A stretch of 64,000 nucleotides of DNA. Origin: Cryobacterium sp. N22 (GTDB lineage: Bacteria; Actinomycetota; Actinomycetes; Actinomycetales; Microbacteriaceae). The notes under the pieces are model-generated. The model saw nothing but the letters and a program-made list of their open reading frames with translations. It was not told the origin of the DNA and searched no databases. The stretch spans positions 87,330 through 151,329 of the forward strand of contig NZ_PJJP01000031.1 of NCBI RefSeq assembly GCF_002929555.1, written 5' to 3'. The translations under genes were made by a program, and so were the position numbers. Below, piece by piece: positions 34,890 through 43,260 of this stretch (its first letter is position 1; the number at the start of each line of letters is the position of its first letter).

Positions 34890-35008
34890 GGCTTCGCTGC
34901 ACCTCGTATGGCTGGATGCGCCAGCTATAGGTGGCGCATCCAGCAATAGAGGGCGCATCCAGCCACAAGGGGTGCATCGAGCTATAAAGGGCTCATCTAG
35001 CCACAAAT
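34890..35008. repeat. Direct repeat (right copy) leading into a short tandem array and hairpin
   Basis: 34890-34939 is the right-hand direct repeat. From 34931 four units of 19-21 bases follow with consensus ggcgcatccagcyayaarg (34931-34951, 34952-34970, 34971-34989, 34990-35008). A 12-bp hairpin gctggatgcgcc / ggcgcatccagc (34911-34922 with 34933-34944) joins the repeat to the array. Confidence 0.65.
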
Positions 35009-35059
35009 GGATCGCAACCGACCCGAGGCCCTGCTCATGGCCCTTCGGGACAACCTCGC

Positions 35060-35580
35060 TCAACCGTTCAAGTCGAGCTCCATCCCCACGCCCCGCGCCC
35101 GGGCCTCACGCACCAGCAGATCCGCGATCGCGAGGTCCTGTGCGCAGATGCCCACCGAGTCGAAGAGCGTGATCTGCTCCGCGCTGGCGCGACCGGGACG
35201 GATGCCCGCGAGCACCTGGCCGACGGTGCCGACCACATCCTGCAGGGTGAGTGCGCCCTCCCCCACGGCCAGCATGAGGTCACCCGACTGGGTCTCGGCC
35301 GTGGCCATGTCGTCGACCCACACCGAGGAACGGGCCATGGTCGTCGCGTCGACCTCGCGTTCGTCGGGCCGGGGGCGGGCGCCCACGACGTTGAGGTGCT
35401 GGCCGGGGCGGAGCCATTTTCCGCGGATGATCGGGGTGACGGACGGGGTGAGCGTGCAAATCGCATCCGCTGCGGAAAAGACCGACGCGCACTCCTCCAC
35501 CACCTCGATCGCGCCGTCCCAGTCGAGTGAATCAGCGAAGGCCCTCGCGCGCACCAGCTTGACCGCGGCGGTGCCGCGAG
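35060..35580 (-). pseudogene. Ornithine cyclodeaminase/mu-crystallin family, C-terminal part only
   Basis: About 170 residues of an enzyme normally over 310. Conserved stretches: SAADAICTLTPSVTPIIRGKW, LRPGQHLNVVGARPRPDERE and FDSVGICAQDLAIADLLV. The substrate and first NAD-binding motifs are missing; the 5' end stops near 35580 in unrelated DNA. Presumably non-functional. Confidence 0.8.
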
Positions 35581-35742
35581 CTCATTGCGGTGGTGGGCAC
35601 GCGCAGCTGAGATCTGCGGGCGCGAGCTGCGCGCGATCCTGCGCAGCCATGAGGACTCGCTTCAGGTATGACCTTCAGGGGTGAATGCCCTCTGGCCGAT
35701 AGAGTGAGCGATTCGTAACAAGTGCGGTTGAGGGGATGACTC

Positions 35743-36489
35743 ATGTTCGGATTTGGGCGGAAGAAGAACACGTCACCGGAGGGTGGCGCCGAGTCACCGG
35801 TCGGTGATGACACGAGTTCGGAGCTGGCAGCTGTTATCGCGGCCAGGGATGCTGCGTGGTCGTCTGTCGGGACGGTCGATCCCTACGTCGTCGCCCACTT
35901 GATCAACCCTGCGTTTATGGGAGGCCCGCAGTGGCCGGGTCTTCGACAGGCCTTTAGAAAAATCACCCGCGCAGACGGTTTGGCGATCGTGGCCTCCGAT
36001 GGACTCGCCGACCCCGATCTCGATGACCCTGCGGCCGGCCCTGGACTGGGCGCGGAGGTGTACTTCTGCTCGACCCTGTTCGCGGACACCCCGGTGAGCG
36101 ATCTGGGTCGCCTGTGGCCGTTCGAGATCGTGTATGAGGTAGCGCAGAACATCGCATCCATGCGTGTCGAACTCGGCCCACAGTTGGAGCGCTACGGGGC
36201 CCTGTCGCTGAGCCTGCCCGGAAGCTCGGCACCCGCGGACTGGCTCGATGAGGATGGAACCCTCGGGGTGCTCCTCGGCCTTCCCGTGGACGACGTTCCG
36301 GTGAGCGTCGACGTCCCGAATGGCACGGTTCACCTTGTGGGCATTTCGCCCCTTCGGCCGGCCGAACTCTCCTACATCCTCGCGGAAGGGGCCGAGGCTC
36401 GCCGCGACGTGGCCGAGCGCCTGACTCGACTGCCCACATCGGTGCGCGCGTCACCCGACCGGCCCAGCGTGGTGCCCGATCTGACGTGA
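35743..36489 (+). CDS. Suppressor-of-fused (SUFU)-like protein
   Basis: A 248-residue soluble protein. The middle (residues 75-175) fits the bacterial SUFU-like fold: DGLAIVASDGLADPDLDDP, GLGAEVYFCSTLF, WPFEIVYEVAQNIASMRVEL and RYGALSLSLPG. The N-terminus is basic and disordered. Bacterial SUFU proteins are often immunity or regulatory partners of toxins, but no toxin is adjacent. ATG 35743 has a GGGGATGACTC ribosome site. Monocistronic. Confidence 0.55.
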   Translation: MFGFGRKKNTSPEGGAESPVGDDTSSELAAVIAARDAAWSSVGTVDPYVVAHLINPAFMGGPQWPGLRQAFRKITRADGLAIVASDGLADPDLDDPAAGPGLGAEVYFCSTLFADTPVSDLGRLWPFEIVYEVAQNIASMRVELGPQLERYGALSLSLPGSSAPADWLDEDGTLGVLLGLPVDDVPVSVDVPNGTVHLVGISPLRPAELSYILAEGAEARRDVAERLTRLPTSVRASPDRPSVVPDLT

Positions 36490-36553
36490 GCTGGACGGGC
36501 GTCGGTACCGGCGTTGTGGCGGTCGTTCTAGAGTCGCCGACACCTACGGCGCG

Positions 36554-36670
36554 ATGGCACGCTGGCTGTTGCTGCTCAACCGGCCGTTGACGGTGTTGGC
36601 TCCACCCGAACTGCGTGCGGCGTTTGCCGAGGTCGCCGCCGCGGCCGGCCGGGTCCCTGACGGCGCGTGA
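36554..36670 (+). pseudogene. C-terminal remnant of a WYL-domain regulator
   Basis: An in-frame 38-residue piece, MARWLLLLNRPLTVLAPPEL then RAAFAEVAAAAGR, looks like the last strand and helix of YafY-type WYL proteins, where RWLLSL and the L-x-P-P-E-L-R end are conserved. Nothing else of the gene is left. It is unlike the C-terminus of the intact WYL regulator at 40726, so it is not a duplicate of it. Confidence 0.5.
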
Positions 36671-36992
36671 CCCACAGGGTCGCCCAGCGGGTGCGCTGCG
36701 GGGCACACCGTCGTTCGTTGCCAGGTGGTACGGTATCCGAGGCCCAGGCAGGGCCACGACATACTTCGATCGAAGGCGGGTGAGCGGCCATGGCTGGTGA
36801 TAGTCCGCGCTCCACTCCCTTCGCGGGTGTCGTTTTCGCCCTGACTGTCTAGGTCGGGCGTCGCGCCGGGAGTGGCGCGCTTCCTAACCTCCATCACGAG
36901 GTGGCCTTCGGTGTGCCGTCGATTCCTGACGCGCCCCGAGCCTCCTCAGGCTTGCTTACGCGCTCTCGTCGACCGAACGACGGAGTAGGACC
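36671..36992. other. Intergenic region before corA
   Basis: 322 bases without a convincing gene. A 20-codon frame at 36790-36852 (MAGDSPRSTPFAGVVFALTV) could be a leader peptide but has little support. A small hairpin (cgtcg-accga-acgacg) lies just before the corA start. No M-box or other metal riboswitch was recognised, though magnesium-transporter leaders often carry one. Confidence 0.3.
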
Positions 36993-38051
36993 ATGGCACT
37001 CATCGACAACGGCATCTACGTGACCGGGCAGCGCACCTCCAGCCCGCAGAGCCTCGACGAGACGTACCAGCAGTTGCGCGAGTGCGCGGGGATGGCCTGG
37101 ATCGGCTTGTACCGGCCCGATGCGGACGAGATCCGCGGCGTCGCCGACGAATTTTCGCTGCATCCGCTGGCCGTCGAAGACGCCCTCAAGGGCCACCAGC
37201 GGGCCAAGCTGGAACGGTTCGGCGACACCCTCTTCGTGGTGCTGCGGCCGGCCTGGTACCTCGACGCCGAGGAACGGGTGGAGTTCGGCGAGGTGAACGT
37301 GTTCATCGGGCCGGGCTTCGTGGTGACCGTGCGGCACGCCGAGAACCCCGACCTGGCCAACGTGCGCCGACGGATGGAGTCGAACCCGGCACTGCTCGCG
37401 CTGGGGCCCGAGGCGGTGCTGCACGCGGTGCTCGACGAGGTCGTCGACGCGTACGCGCCGGTGGTCGCCGGGCTGGAGAACGACATCGATGAGATCGAGA
37501 ACCAGCTTTTCGGCGGCGACCCGTCGGTGTCTCGGCGCATCTACGAGCTGCTCAGTGAGGTGATCGACTTCCAGCGCGCCACCGGCCCGCTGCGCGGCAT
37601 GCTCGAGGGGCTGCTGCGCGGCTCGGCGAAGTACCAGGTGGATGTGGAGTTGCAGAGCTCGTTCCGGGACGTGCTGGACCATGTGTTGCGGGTCACCGAG
37701 CAGGCCGCCTCATTTAGGGCGCTGCTGGAGAACGCGCTCACCGTGCACGCCACCCTGGTGACGCAGCAGCAGAACGACGAGATGCGCCGGCTCTCGGAGG
37801 CCGGCCTGGCGCAGAACGAGGAGACCCGGCGGTTGTCGGAGGTGGGCCTGGCGCAGAACGAGGAGGTGAAGAAGATCTCGTCCTGGGCGGCGATCCTGTT
37901 CGCGCCGACGCTGGTGGGCACCATCTACGGGATGAACTTCGACAGTATGCCGGAGCTGCACTGGGAGTTCGGGTACCCGGTGGCGGTGGCGGCGATGGGG
38001 CTGATGGGGTTGGGGCTGTGGGGGATTTTCAAGCGGCGGAAGTGGTTGTAG
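36993..38051 (+). CDS. corA: CorA-family magnesium/divalent-cation transporter
   Basis: A 352-residue inner-membrane transporter. Large cytoplasmic N-terminal domain (residues 1-290), two helices at the end, and the CorA signature Y-G-M-N-F near residue 312-316 (IYGMNFDSMPELHWEFGYPV). The cytoplasmic stalk holds a perfect-phase duplication: residues 265-278 (RRLSEAGLAQNEET) and 279-292 (RRLSEVGLAQNEEV), 14 residues or two heptads. ATG 36993 has GGAGTAGGACC upstream. Monocistronic. Confidence 0.93.
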   Translation: MALIDNGIYVTGQRTSSPQSLDETYQQLRECAGMAWIGLYRPDADEIRGVADEFSLHPLAVEDALKGHQRAKLERFGDTLFVVLRPAWYLDAEERVEFGEVNVFIGPGFVVTVRHAENPDLANVRRRMESNPALLALGPEAVLHAVLDEVVDAYAPVVAGLENDIDEIENQLFGGDPSVSRRIYELLSEVIDFQRATGPLRGMLEGLLRGSAKYQVDVELQSSFRDVLDHVLRVTEQAASFRALLENALTVHATLVTQQQNDEMRRLSEAGLAQNEETRRLSEVGLAQNEEVKKISSWAAILFAPTLVGTIYGMNFDSMPELHWEFGYPVAVAAMGLMGLGLWGIFKRRKWL

Positions 38052-38068
38052 CGGGCGGCCGCGCCGCT

Positions 38069-38410
38069 TTAGCGCTTGAGCGTAGCCCGCACCATGGTTG
38101 GGAGAATGCCGACGAGGAAGATTGCCGCCGCGATTAGGAGCCCAATCGGGAGCATCGACGTCAAGGGCGCAAAGGATGCCTCATAGCTCGCAGGCATACC
38201 GGGTGCATTGATCGCGGAGTCACGCAAGATGCTGCCAAGGGCGAATGCTCCAAGCGGAAAGGCTATGCCTATGAAAAGAAGGCCGAAGCGCCGACGCAAC
38301 AGTCCCACGTAGATCAGTCCGATAGAGAGAGCGCCGATTATAGGCAGCATGAATATCAGAATGAACATCCCCGCCATACCGCTGAGCATTGGTGCGAAGC
38401 TATCCGCCAT
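38069..38410 (-). CDS. Small membrane protein, unknown
   Basis: A 113-residue protein with three predicted helices: near 10-36 (SGMAGMFILIFMLPIIGALSI), 40-60, and 84-108. No family recognised. GC is a little lower than in the genes around it. Convergent with corA, 17 bases apart. The ATG at 38410 is assumed; the upstream region gives no clear Shine-Dalgarno. Confidence 0.55.
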   Translation of the reverse strand: MADSFAPMLSGMAGMFILIFMLPIIGALSIGLIYVGLLRRRFGLLFIGIAFPLGAFALGSILRDSAINAPGMPASYEASFAPLTSMLPIGLLIAAAIFLVGILPTMVRATLKR

Positions 38411-38533
38411 CGTTGTTCCACTCCCCCGTAGCCGGCGACCTCATGGGATCGGGACGACAGCGCATCTTCCCAGCCGCAGGCACCCGTCGCCAGGCCCATT
38501 TCGGGGAGCGACCCAGCCCTTGGCGGGGCTGCT

Positions 38534-39406
38534 CTAGGCGTCGCACGCGATCCCGTCGCCGTCACGGTCGAGGTCGTAGACGTCCGATCCAACGATGCGC
38601 AGCGGGCCGTCGACGTACGCCGGTCCGTTGCCGCTCCCGCCGGCGCAGTCCACGTCGGACGCGATCGGCACGCAGACGTCCGCGTAGTTGGAGTCACAGC
38701 CGTTGCTTTCCGGTGCTGGCTCCGCTGCGACCACAGGCTCGGGCACGCGTGTGCCGATTGATGTGACTTCGTCAACGGGCGGCAGGGTTGTCTCTTCGCG
38801 TGCGATTGATCGCGAGACCTCCACACCGTCGATGTACTTGACGAGGTAAGTGGTCACCTTCTCGCCGTTGCCGCCACCGACGGTTACGGCGGATGTGCCC
38901 ACATCGATGGAGTCGTCATCCACGGTGACGGCAGCAAAGGGAATGGCAGTCGCTTCCTGGACCTCGGCCTCAGTGGCGACAGCCGTCGGGGTGGGAGACG
39001 GAGTCGCGGTGCGTTTGGGCTTCGGATCGGGGCTCGCGGTCGCCGGAGTCACATTGGACGCGTCCGAGATGAGACTGGCTTGGGGCGTTTCCCCCTGTTG
39101 AACGACGGCGTTGGCACCGGATCCGAGCACCAAGACGAAGAGGCCCACAAGCACCGCGAGCGCGCCAGCCCAGCGGGAACGAAGCTTCGTTCGGGGCACT
39201 GAGCCTTTGACCAGAGCCACGATACCAAGAACGATCCCGACGAGTCCCAGGATCGCCACGAGAGCCCAAAAGATCCCTGCCACCGCCGTGACAATCACCA
39301 CCAGAAGGATCACCGCGGCGATGATCCAGCGGGTACGGGTGGGGATGCGGCCATCCGGTCCGCGAAGCGGGGCGAGCCATCCACTTACCGCGGGCTGCTG
39401 CGTCAT
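38534..39406 (-). CDS. Membrane protein with G5 and Excalibur-like domains
   Basis: A 290-residue protein. Two helices near residues 27-70 (IIAAVILLVVIVTAVAGIF, LVGIVLGIVALVKG) and one near 80-100. A Thr/Pro-rich linker then a G5 domain (residues 150-215; EKVTTYLVKYIDGVEVSRS). The C-terminus is Excalibur-like with several cysteines (SNGCDSNYADVC) and the calcium loop DLDRDGDGIACD. The G5 fold binds N-acetylglucosamine or zinc in cell-wall proteins. Likely cell-wall associated; function unknown. Relative of the DUF1524 nuclease at 23631 by its Excalibur end only. Confidence 0.8.
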   Translation of the reverse strand: MTQQPAVSGWLAPLRGPDGRIPTRTRWIIAAVILLVVIVTAVAGIFWALVAILGLVGIVLGIVALVKGSVPRTKLRSRWAGALAVLVGLFVLVLGSGANAVVQQGETPQASLISDASNVTPATASPDPKPKRTATPSPTPTAVATEAEVQEATAIPFAAVTVDDDSIDVGTSAVTVGGGNGEKVTTYLVKYIDGVEVSRSIAREETTLPPVDEVTSIGTRVPEPVVAAEPAPESNGCDSNYADVCVPIASDVDCAGGSGNGPAYVDGPLRIVGSDVYDLDRDGDGIACDA

Positions 39407-39601
39407 CGGGCAACTGCCTTCAGGGTGTGAGCAGTGGCGAAGCAGGGTGCAGTGCGGTGGGCCATGGGTTTCCTCTGACAGGCCGCGAGCGCAGCATCCA
39501 CAAGCTAGCAGTGCACGGCAGCCGAAGGAGGCTCGTCAAATAGCGGTGCAGACCCCAGTTCGGGGCGACTGTCGGCGACTTGGCAATCTGCTGAGGCACT
39601 C

Positions 39602-40015
39602 CTACAAGTTCGCCATACCCGCGGCGATGAGGCTGATGCCCACCGTGAGCAGCGCCACCGCGAGCACGGCGGCTCCCACCCAAAGGAGGGCGATCGCCCG
39701 CCCGGGCTTCTCCACGTCGTGCCCGAGCACGGAGAGGAAGAAGCCGCCCGGAATGAGGAGGGCACTGACCAGGACGCCGACCGCCGCCCAGACCCAGACT
39801 CCCCCGACGCCCGCGGCGTCTTGCAACAGAACGCACACCAGCCCCAGGATCACCAGTACCCCGGCGTGGGCGTGCCCGGCTCGGAAGAACGTCTTTTGCA
39901 GCGGGGTGAACTCCGACCCGGCGGTGGTGATCTTAAGCAGGAAAGTACCGCCGGACATGACACCGATGACGGTGAGAATGGTCACACCTACGACGATGGT
40001 AAGTACTGGTTCCAT
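39602..40015 (-). CDS. Four-helix membrane protein, unknown
   Basis: A 137-residue protein with four hydrophobic helices: 5-25 (LTIVVGVTILTVIGVMSGG), 45-65, 70-95, and 108-135. It includes FRAGHAHAGVLVILGLV, with two histidines in a helix-loop motif. The ATG at 40015 is chosen for GGAGGAGTCC in front; a longer frame starting further upstream reads through non-protein-like sequence. No function proposed. The 195 bases between it and the G5 gene hold nothing I recognise. Confidence 0.65.
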   Translation of the reverse strand: MEPVLTIVVGVTILTVIGVMSGGTFLLKITTAGSEFTPLQKTFFRAGHAHAGVLVILGLVCVLLQDAAGVGGVWVWAAVGVLVSALLIPGGFFLSVLGHDVEKPGRAIALLWVGAAVLAVALLTVGISLIAAGMANL

Positions 40016-40099
40016 GAGGACTCCTCCGCGAGTCTGAATGCCACATCCGCTGGATGGTTGCACCACACGATGCCCTCAGGATGACTCGGTGGCGGCCAT

Positions 40100-40266
40100 T
40101 GAACAAGCCGCTTCCGACTCCAGCCGCATCTCGGCCAGCTACGACAACGGCGTGCTGTCCGTGCATCCCGGTGTGCGAGAAGGCCAAGCCGCGCAAGATC
40201 CAGGTCACGTCGGCAGCGCAGTCCGACGAGGCCGTCCTGTCGTCGCTCGCCGACCGCGGCTTCTAA
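40100..40266 (+). pseudogene. Frameshifted C-terminal remnant of a small heat-shock protein (Hsp20)
   Basis: The reading RISASYDNGVLSV is the conserved alpha-crystallin strand before the I-x-V/I tail, and in the next frame PVCEKAKPRKIQVTSAAQ continues as the Hsp20 C-terminus to a TAA stop at 40264. A single shift near 40170 separates them. The first two thirds of the gene are absent. Confidence 0.65.
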
Positions 40267-40323
40267 CATTCCGAGGCGACCCAACGCAGGGATGACCGCG
40301 CGCGGCCGGAGTACCGTTGAGTC

Positions 40324-40692
40324 GTGCCCCCTCGCCGCAAGTTCTCAACCGTTTCACCCGCAGCACGTGCGCGCTACGCGAAGCGACGGCAAGGGCGGCT
40401 CGCCCGCGTGGACAATGATCTCACCGCCTCAGAGTGGGCCGACCTCCTCGCCGCCTGGGGAGGGTGTGCCTATTGCCAAGCAGAGAGCCCGGCCCTGCAG
40501 CGTGACTGCATCATGCCGATTTCTCGTGGTGGCCGGTACACCCTCGAGAACGTGGTTCCGGCCTGCCCGTCCTGCAACGCGAGCAAACACAACAGCGAAG
40601 TCACCGGATGGCTCCGCCGCAAGAAACTCGACGAGCGCACGTTCCTGCTCCGGTACGCGACAATCCTGCCGACTCTCCGCCCTGCAGATTAG
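40324..40692 (+). CDS. HNH-like zinc-finger endonuclease domain protein, copy 2
   Basis: A 122-residue near-identical duplicate of the gene at 34161: residues differ at only a handful of positions (STVSPAAR, CQAESPAL, KHNSEV, RPAD at the C-terminus). It has the same cysteine for histidine change in RDCIMPISRGG. The GTG start and the TACCGTT(G)AGTC block in front of it are shared. It stands before the WYL-hydrolase pair, and copy 1 stands before a fragment of the same hydrolase, so both come from a segmental duplication. Confidence 0.8.
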   Translation: MPPRRKFSTVSPAARARYAKRRQGRLARVDNDLTASEWADLLAAWGGCAYCQAESPALQRDCIMPISRGGRYTLENVVPACPSCNASKHNSEVTGWLRRKKLDERTFLLRYATILPTLRPAD

Positions 40693-40725
40693 GGCTGCCA
40701 ACGCTCCTCAGGGCTCCCTCTTCGC

Positions 40726-41421
40726 TCAGCCCCGATCGTGCACCGGTCTGGCGTTCGCCGGGGGTTCTCCGACCTCATGGATGGTGTGGCCGCCGCAGGC
40801 CGTTTTGGTTACGCTGGCCCGCTCGATGCGCGACAACATGAACCATCGCATTGCGTCGCGCAGTCGGCACCATCCGACCAGGTACCACTGGCCGTTCGTG
40901 GAGGCGAAGAGCACGGGTTCGACGTCGCGTGCGGTCGTGGTCCCGTCTCCCGATGTGTAGCGAAGACGGAGTACTCGCTGCTCGGCCATCGCCTCCTCCA
41001 GCGCCGATCGGATTGCTCTTGATGAGGAGGGCGGCGTGTTGACCCAGACTCGGCTGGCCAGGTCGTCGGCTCGTCCTCGGGTTCGGGGATCGAGGACGTC
41101 CAGGATCTTCTGGACACCGGCTGCGGCCAGATCGGCGTAGGGGGCATCGGACGCAGCGGACACGGCAGCCATGAGCGCCACGGCCTGCGCCGGGGACAGG
41201 CTGACCGGCGGCAGCGACGCGCCCACGGCCATCCCGTAGCCACCGCCCGGACCTGGGCGCGACCAGAGCGGCGCGCCGCTGCTCTCCAGCGCCGCGAGGT
41301 CTCTCTTGACTGTGCGCACGGACACTTCGAACTCTCGCGCCAGCCGCTCGGCGGAGCAACCCCGCGATCCGTTGCGGCGTAGCATCTCGGACAACGCATG
41401 GAGTCGTTCTGTTCGCTTCAC
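40726..41421 (-). CDS. WYL-domain transcriptional regulator
   Basis: A 231-residue regulator. The DeoR-like winged helix covers residues 1-58 (CSAERLAREFEVSVRTVKRDLAAL). A WYL domain follows: RVLRLRYTSGDGTTTARDVE, FASTNGQWYLVGWCRLRDAMRWFML, where W-Y-L is the ligand-sensing motif. Divergent from the alpha/beta hydrolase with a 73-base shared region holding a TGACACA direct repeat, so the hydrolase is a likely target. Confidence 0.88.
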   Translation of the reverse strand: MKRTERLHALSEMLRRNGSRGCSAERLAREFEVSVRTVKRDLAALESSGAPLWSRPGPGGGYGMAVGASLPPVSLSPAQAVALMAAVSAASDAPYADLAAAGVQKILDVLDPRTRGRADDLASRVWVNTPPSSSRAIRSALEEAMAEQRVLRLRYTSGDGTTTARDVEPVLFASTNGQWYLVGWCRLRDAMRWFMLSRIERASVTKTACGGHTIHEVGEPPANARPVHDRG

Positions 41422-41443
41422 CGTTCAGCCCGCAGTAAATTCA

Positions 41444-41462
41444 TGACACAAATAGTGACACA
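41444..41462. promoter_or_regulatory. Direct repeat in the WYL/hydrolase divergent region
   Basis: TGACACA occurs at 41444-41450 and 41456-41462, twelve bases apart, about one helical turn. A regulator site for the WYL protein is plausible. Confidence 0.4.
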
Positions 41463-41494
41463 CACCTGCCCGTAGCGCCTACGAAGGTAGTGAC

Positions 41495-42235
41495 ATGACA
41501 ACTACAACGAGCAGTCCCACCATCATTCTCATCGCCGGCCACTGGCTGGGCGCCTGGTCGTGGGATGAAGTCCTCGAACACCTGAAAACCGACCACTCTC
41601 GGGCAATCGCGATCACTCTGCCCGGTCTCGACGGGGACGATCCTGAGCGTGCGGCGAAGACTCTCGACGATCAAGCCGCAGCGATCCTGGACGTCATCGC
41701 TCGACTCAGGGAGTCCGAGGATCAGCCCGCGATCATCGTCGCTCACAGTGGGGCAAACGCCCCCGTCAGCCTCGTCCTTGACCGGCACCCTGAGCTTGTC
41801 CATCGGGTGGTGTGGGTCGACTCCGGCCCGGTGGCGCCGGGCAGCGTCTACGCCCCCGACCTCCCGAAGGGGGTGGAGGAGCTTCCGCTGCCACCCTTCG
41901 ACGTCCTCGCACAGCAGGCGAGCCTCGAAGGCCTGAGCCCAGAGGTCCTCGAGCGTTTTCGGGCCCGGGCGGTGCCTGAACCCGGCCCCGTGCTTCGCCA
42001 GCCCGTCGAGCTCACGAACGACGCCCGGCGCACGGCGCGAACCACCCTGGTGTGCTGCTCGATCCCGAGCGCCCAGATGCTGGAGCTGGCCCGAGCAGGC
42101 CATGCCATGTTCGCCGAGGTCGCGAAGCTCGAGCACCTCGACGTCATTGACCTCCCAACGGGCCATTGGCCTATGTGGAGCCGTCCCGCCGACCTCGCCA
42201 AGGTCATTCTGTCGGCGGCTTCTCGAACCGACTGA
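41495..42235 (+). CDS. Alpha/beta hydrolase
   Basis: A 246-residue enzyme. The oxyanion-hole start IILIAGHWLGAWSWDEVLEHL (family: H-x-x-G/A), the nucleophile elbow VAHSGANAP near residue 85, an acidic residue in LEHLDVIDLPTGHWPMW, with H in that same motif near 226 as catalytic histidine. A similar HG/HW-type hydrolase can act on small esters. Its regulator is divergent. A fragment of a sister gene lies at 34609. Confidence 0.82.
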   Translation: MTTTTSSPTIILIAGHWLGAWSWDEVLEHLKTDHSRAIAITLPGLDGDDPERAAKTLDDQAAAILDVIARLRESEDQPAIIVAHSGANAPVSLVLDRHPELVHRVVWVDSGPVAPGSVYAPDLPKGVEELPLPPFDVLAQQASLEGLSPEVLERFRARAVPEPGPVLRQPVELTNDARRTARTTLVCCSIPSAQMLELARAGHAMFAEVAKLEHLDVIDLPTGHWPMWSRPADLAKVILSAASRTD

Positions 42236-42303
42236 ACAACGTGCCCGGTCGGTACAACTAATAGCCGTGGTGGGCGCTCGCGCTGGTGGCGAAGGCTCGC
42301 GAG

Positions 42304-42352
42304 AGCGGTCTTGTGGTTGCCTCAACGGATTGAGGTGACCACAGGGCCGCTT
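42304..42352 (+). terminator. Hairpin terminator of the hydrolase gene
   Basis: Stem tgtggt-cctcaa (42312-42325) with ttgagg-accaca (42330-42343), extended by agcgg/ccgct on the outside. It lacks a U-tract and starts about 70 bases past the stop. Confidence 0.55.
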
Positions 42353-42460
42353 TCGCGTGTCTGCGGACGGACTCCGCTCGGGCGAACAGTGGATTCTCGC
42401 CGCGGGTCGCCTCTTCGGGGCAACGGATGCCGGGCGGCGCATCCGTGCCCCTCGATTGGC

Positions 42461-42594
42461 GAGGTATGCGGGTGCGGCGCCGTTGCGCGGGTCGCGCGCC
42501 AGGGCCATTTCGAGGTAGGCGGGCAACGCGCCGCTAGGCGGGTGGCGCGCCAGGCGCATACCGGCGCGTGACCCGCGCAACGCGAATCGGGCAG
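42461..42594. repeat. Large palindromic intergenic repeat, copy D (double)
   Basis: Two units side by side: 42461-42512 (tatgcgggtgcggcgccg) and 42513-42594 (gcgggcaacgcgccgctagg to ccggcgcgtgacccgc), the second ending in cgcgaatcgggca as in copies F and G. Confidence 0.75.
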
Positions 42595-42750
42595 AGGGAT
42601 GCCGGTGGGGCTGACAGCAGAGGCTGCCTCCGGTGGATGCACCAGACTCGGATTTCCCAGGTGACCGCTGAATCCACTCCCCTCGATTGACAGCTGATCG
42701 GCGGCTAAGGTTCTAACGAAACGGCACCGACGGCTCGGAAGGGAATAGCA

Positions 42751-43044
42751 ATGTCGTACCAGGCCTACCTCGACGCGATCGAAACGAAGACGGGCAAGAC
42801 ACCACAGGAGTTGCTCGACGAAGCCAGCGCCCGCGGCTTCGATTCGACAACGAAGGCCGGCGAGGTGGTCGACTGGCTCCGTGACGACTACGGCGTTGGA
42901 CGCGGGCACGCCATGGCGCTCTATGGAGTTTTGAAAAACGGCGCAGACGGCGCGGTCCCCGACAAGCATGTGGGCGCGTCCGGCAGCCACCGGGACGAGA
43001 CCTCGACGCTGCGACTCGACGGCCTCGCCAAGCGCGAGAGCTGA
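42751..43044 (+). CDS. DUF4287 protein
   Basis: A 97-residue cytoplasmic protein. SYQAYLDAIETKTGKTPQEL, VVDWLRDDYGVGRGHAMALYG and the charged tail match the DUF4287 family, which is common in actinobacteria and of unknown function. The ATG at 42751 follows a weak GGGAATAGC site. Monocistronic. Confidence 0.85.
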   Translation: MSYQAYLDAIETKTGKTPQELLDEASARGFDSTTKAGEVVDWLRDDYGVGRGHAMALYGVLKNGADGAVPDKHVGASGSHRDETSTLRLDGLAKRES

Positions 43045-43260
43045 ATCACGCCGAGCCGCTGCACTGCCGGCGGCCGACCCTAGCCGAAGTCTCGCTGATC
43101 TCGGCCTGCTGGGCGGTTCAGTCGAGGCCGTTGGCCGAGCCACAAGCTGTGCATGCAACCTCGATAGGATCATTCGTGGCGGCCGTTCCGGGCGGAGCGG
43201 CGGATCGCCACGGGGAGATATAAGGGGGAACGCGTCTGGTTTCCGGGCGCGGGCATACAC

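Noticed and set aside
34890..35008. Short tandem array considered as CRISPR
   Set aside because: Units are 19-21 bases placed directly against each other without spacers, and no cas genes are present.
36790..36852. 20-codon frame before corA as a leader peptide
   Set aside because: No ribosome site or attenuator can be seen, so it is mentioned only as part of the gap.
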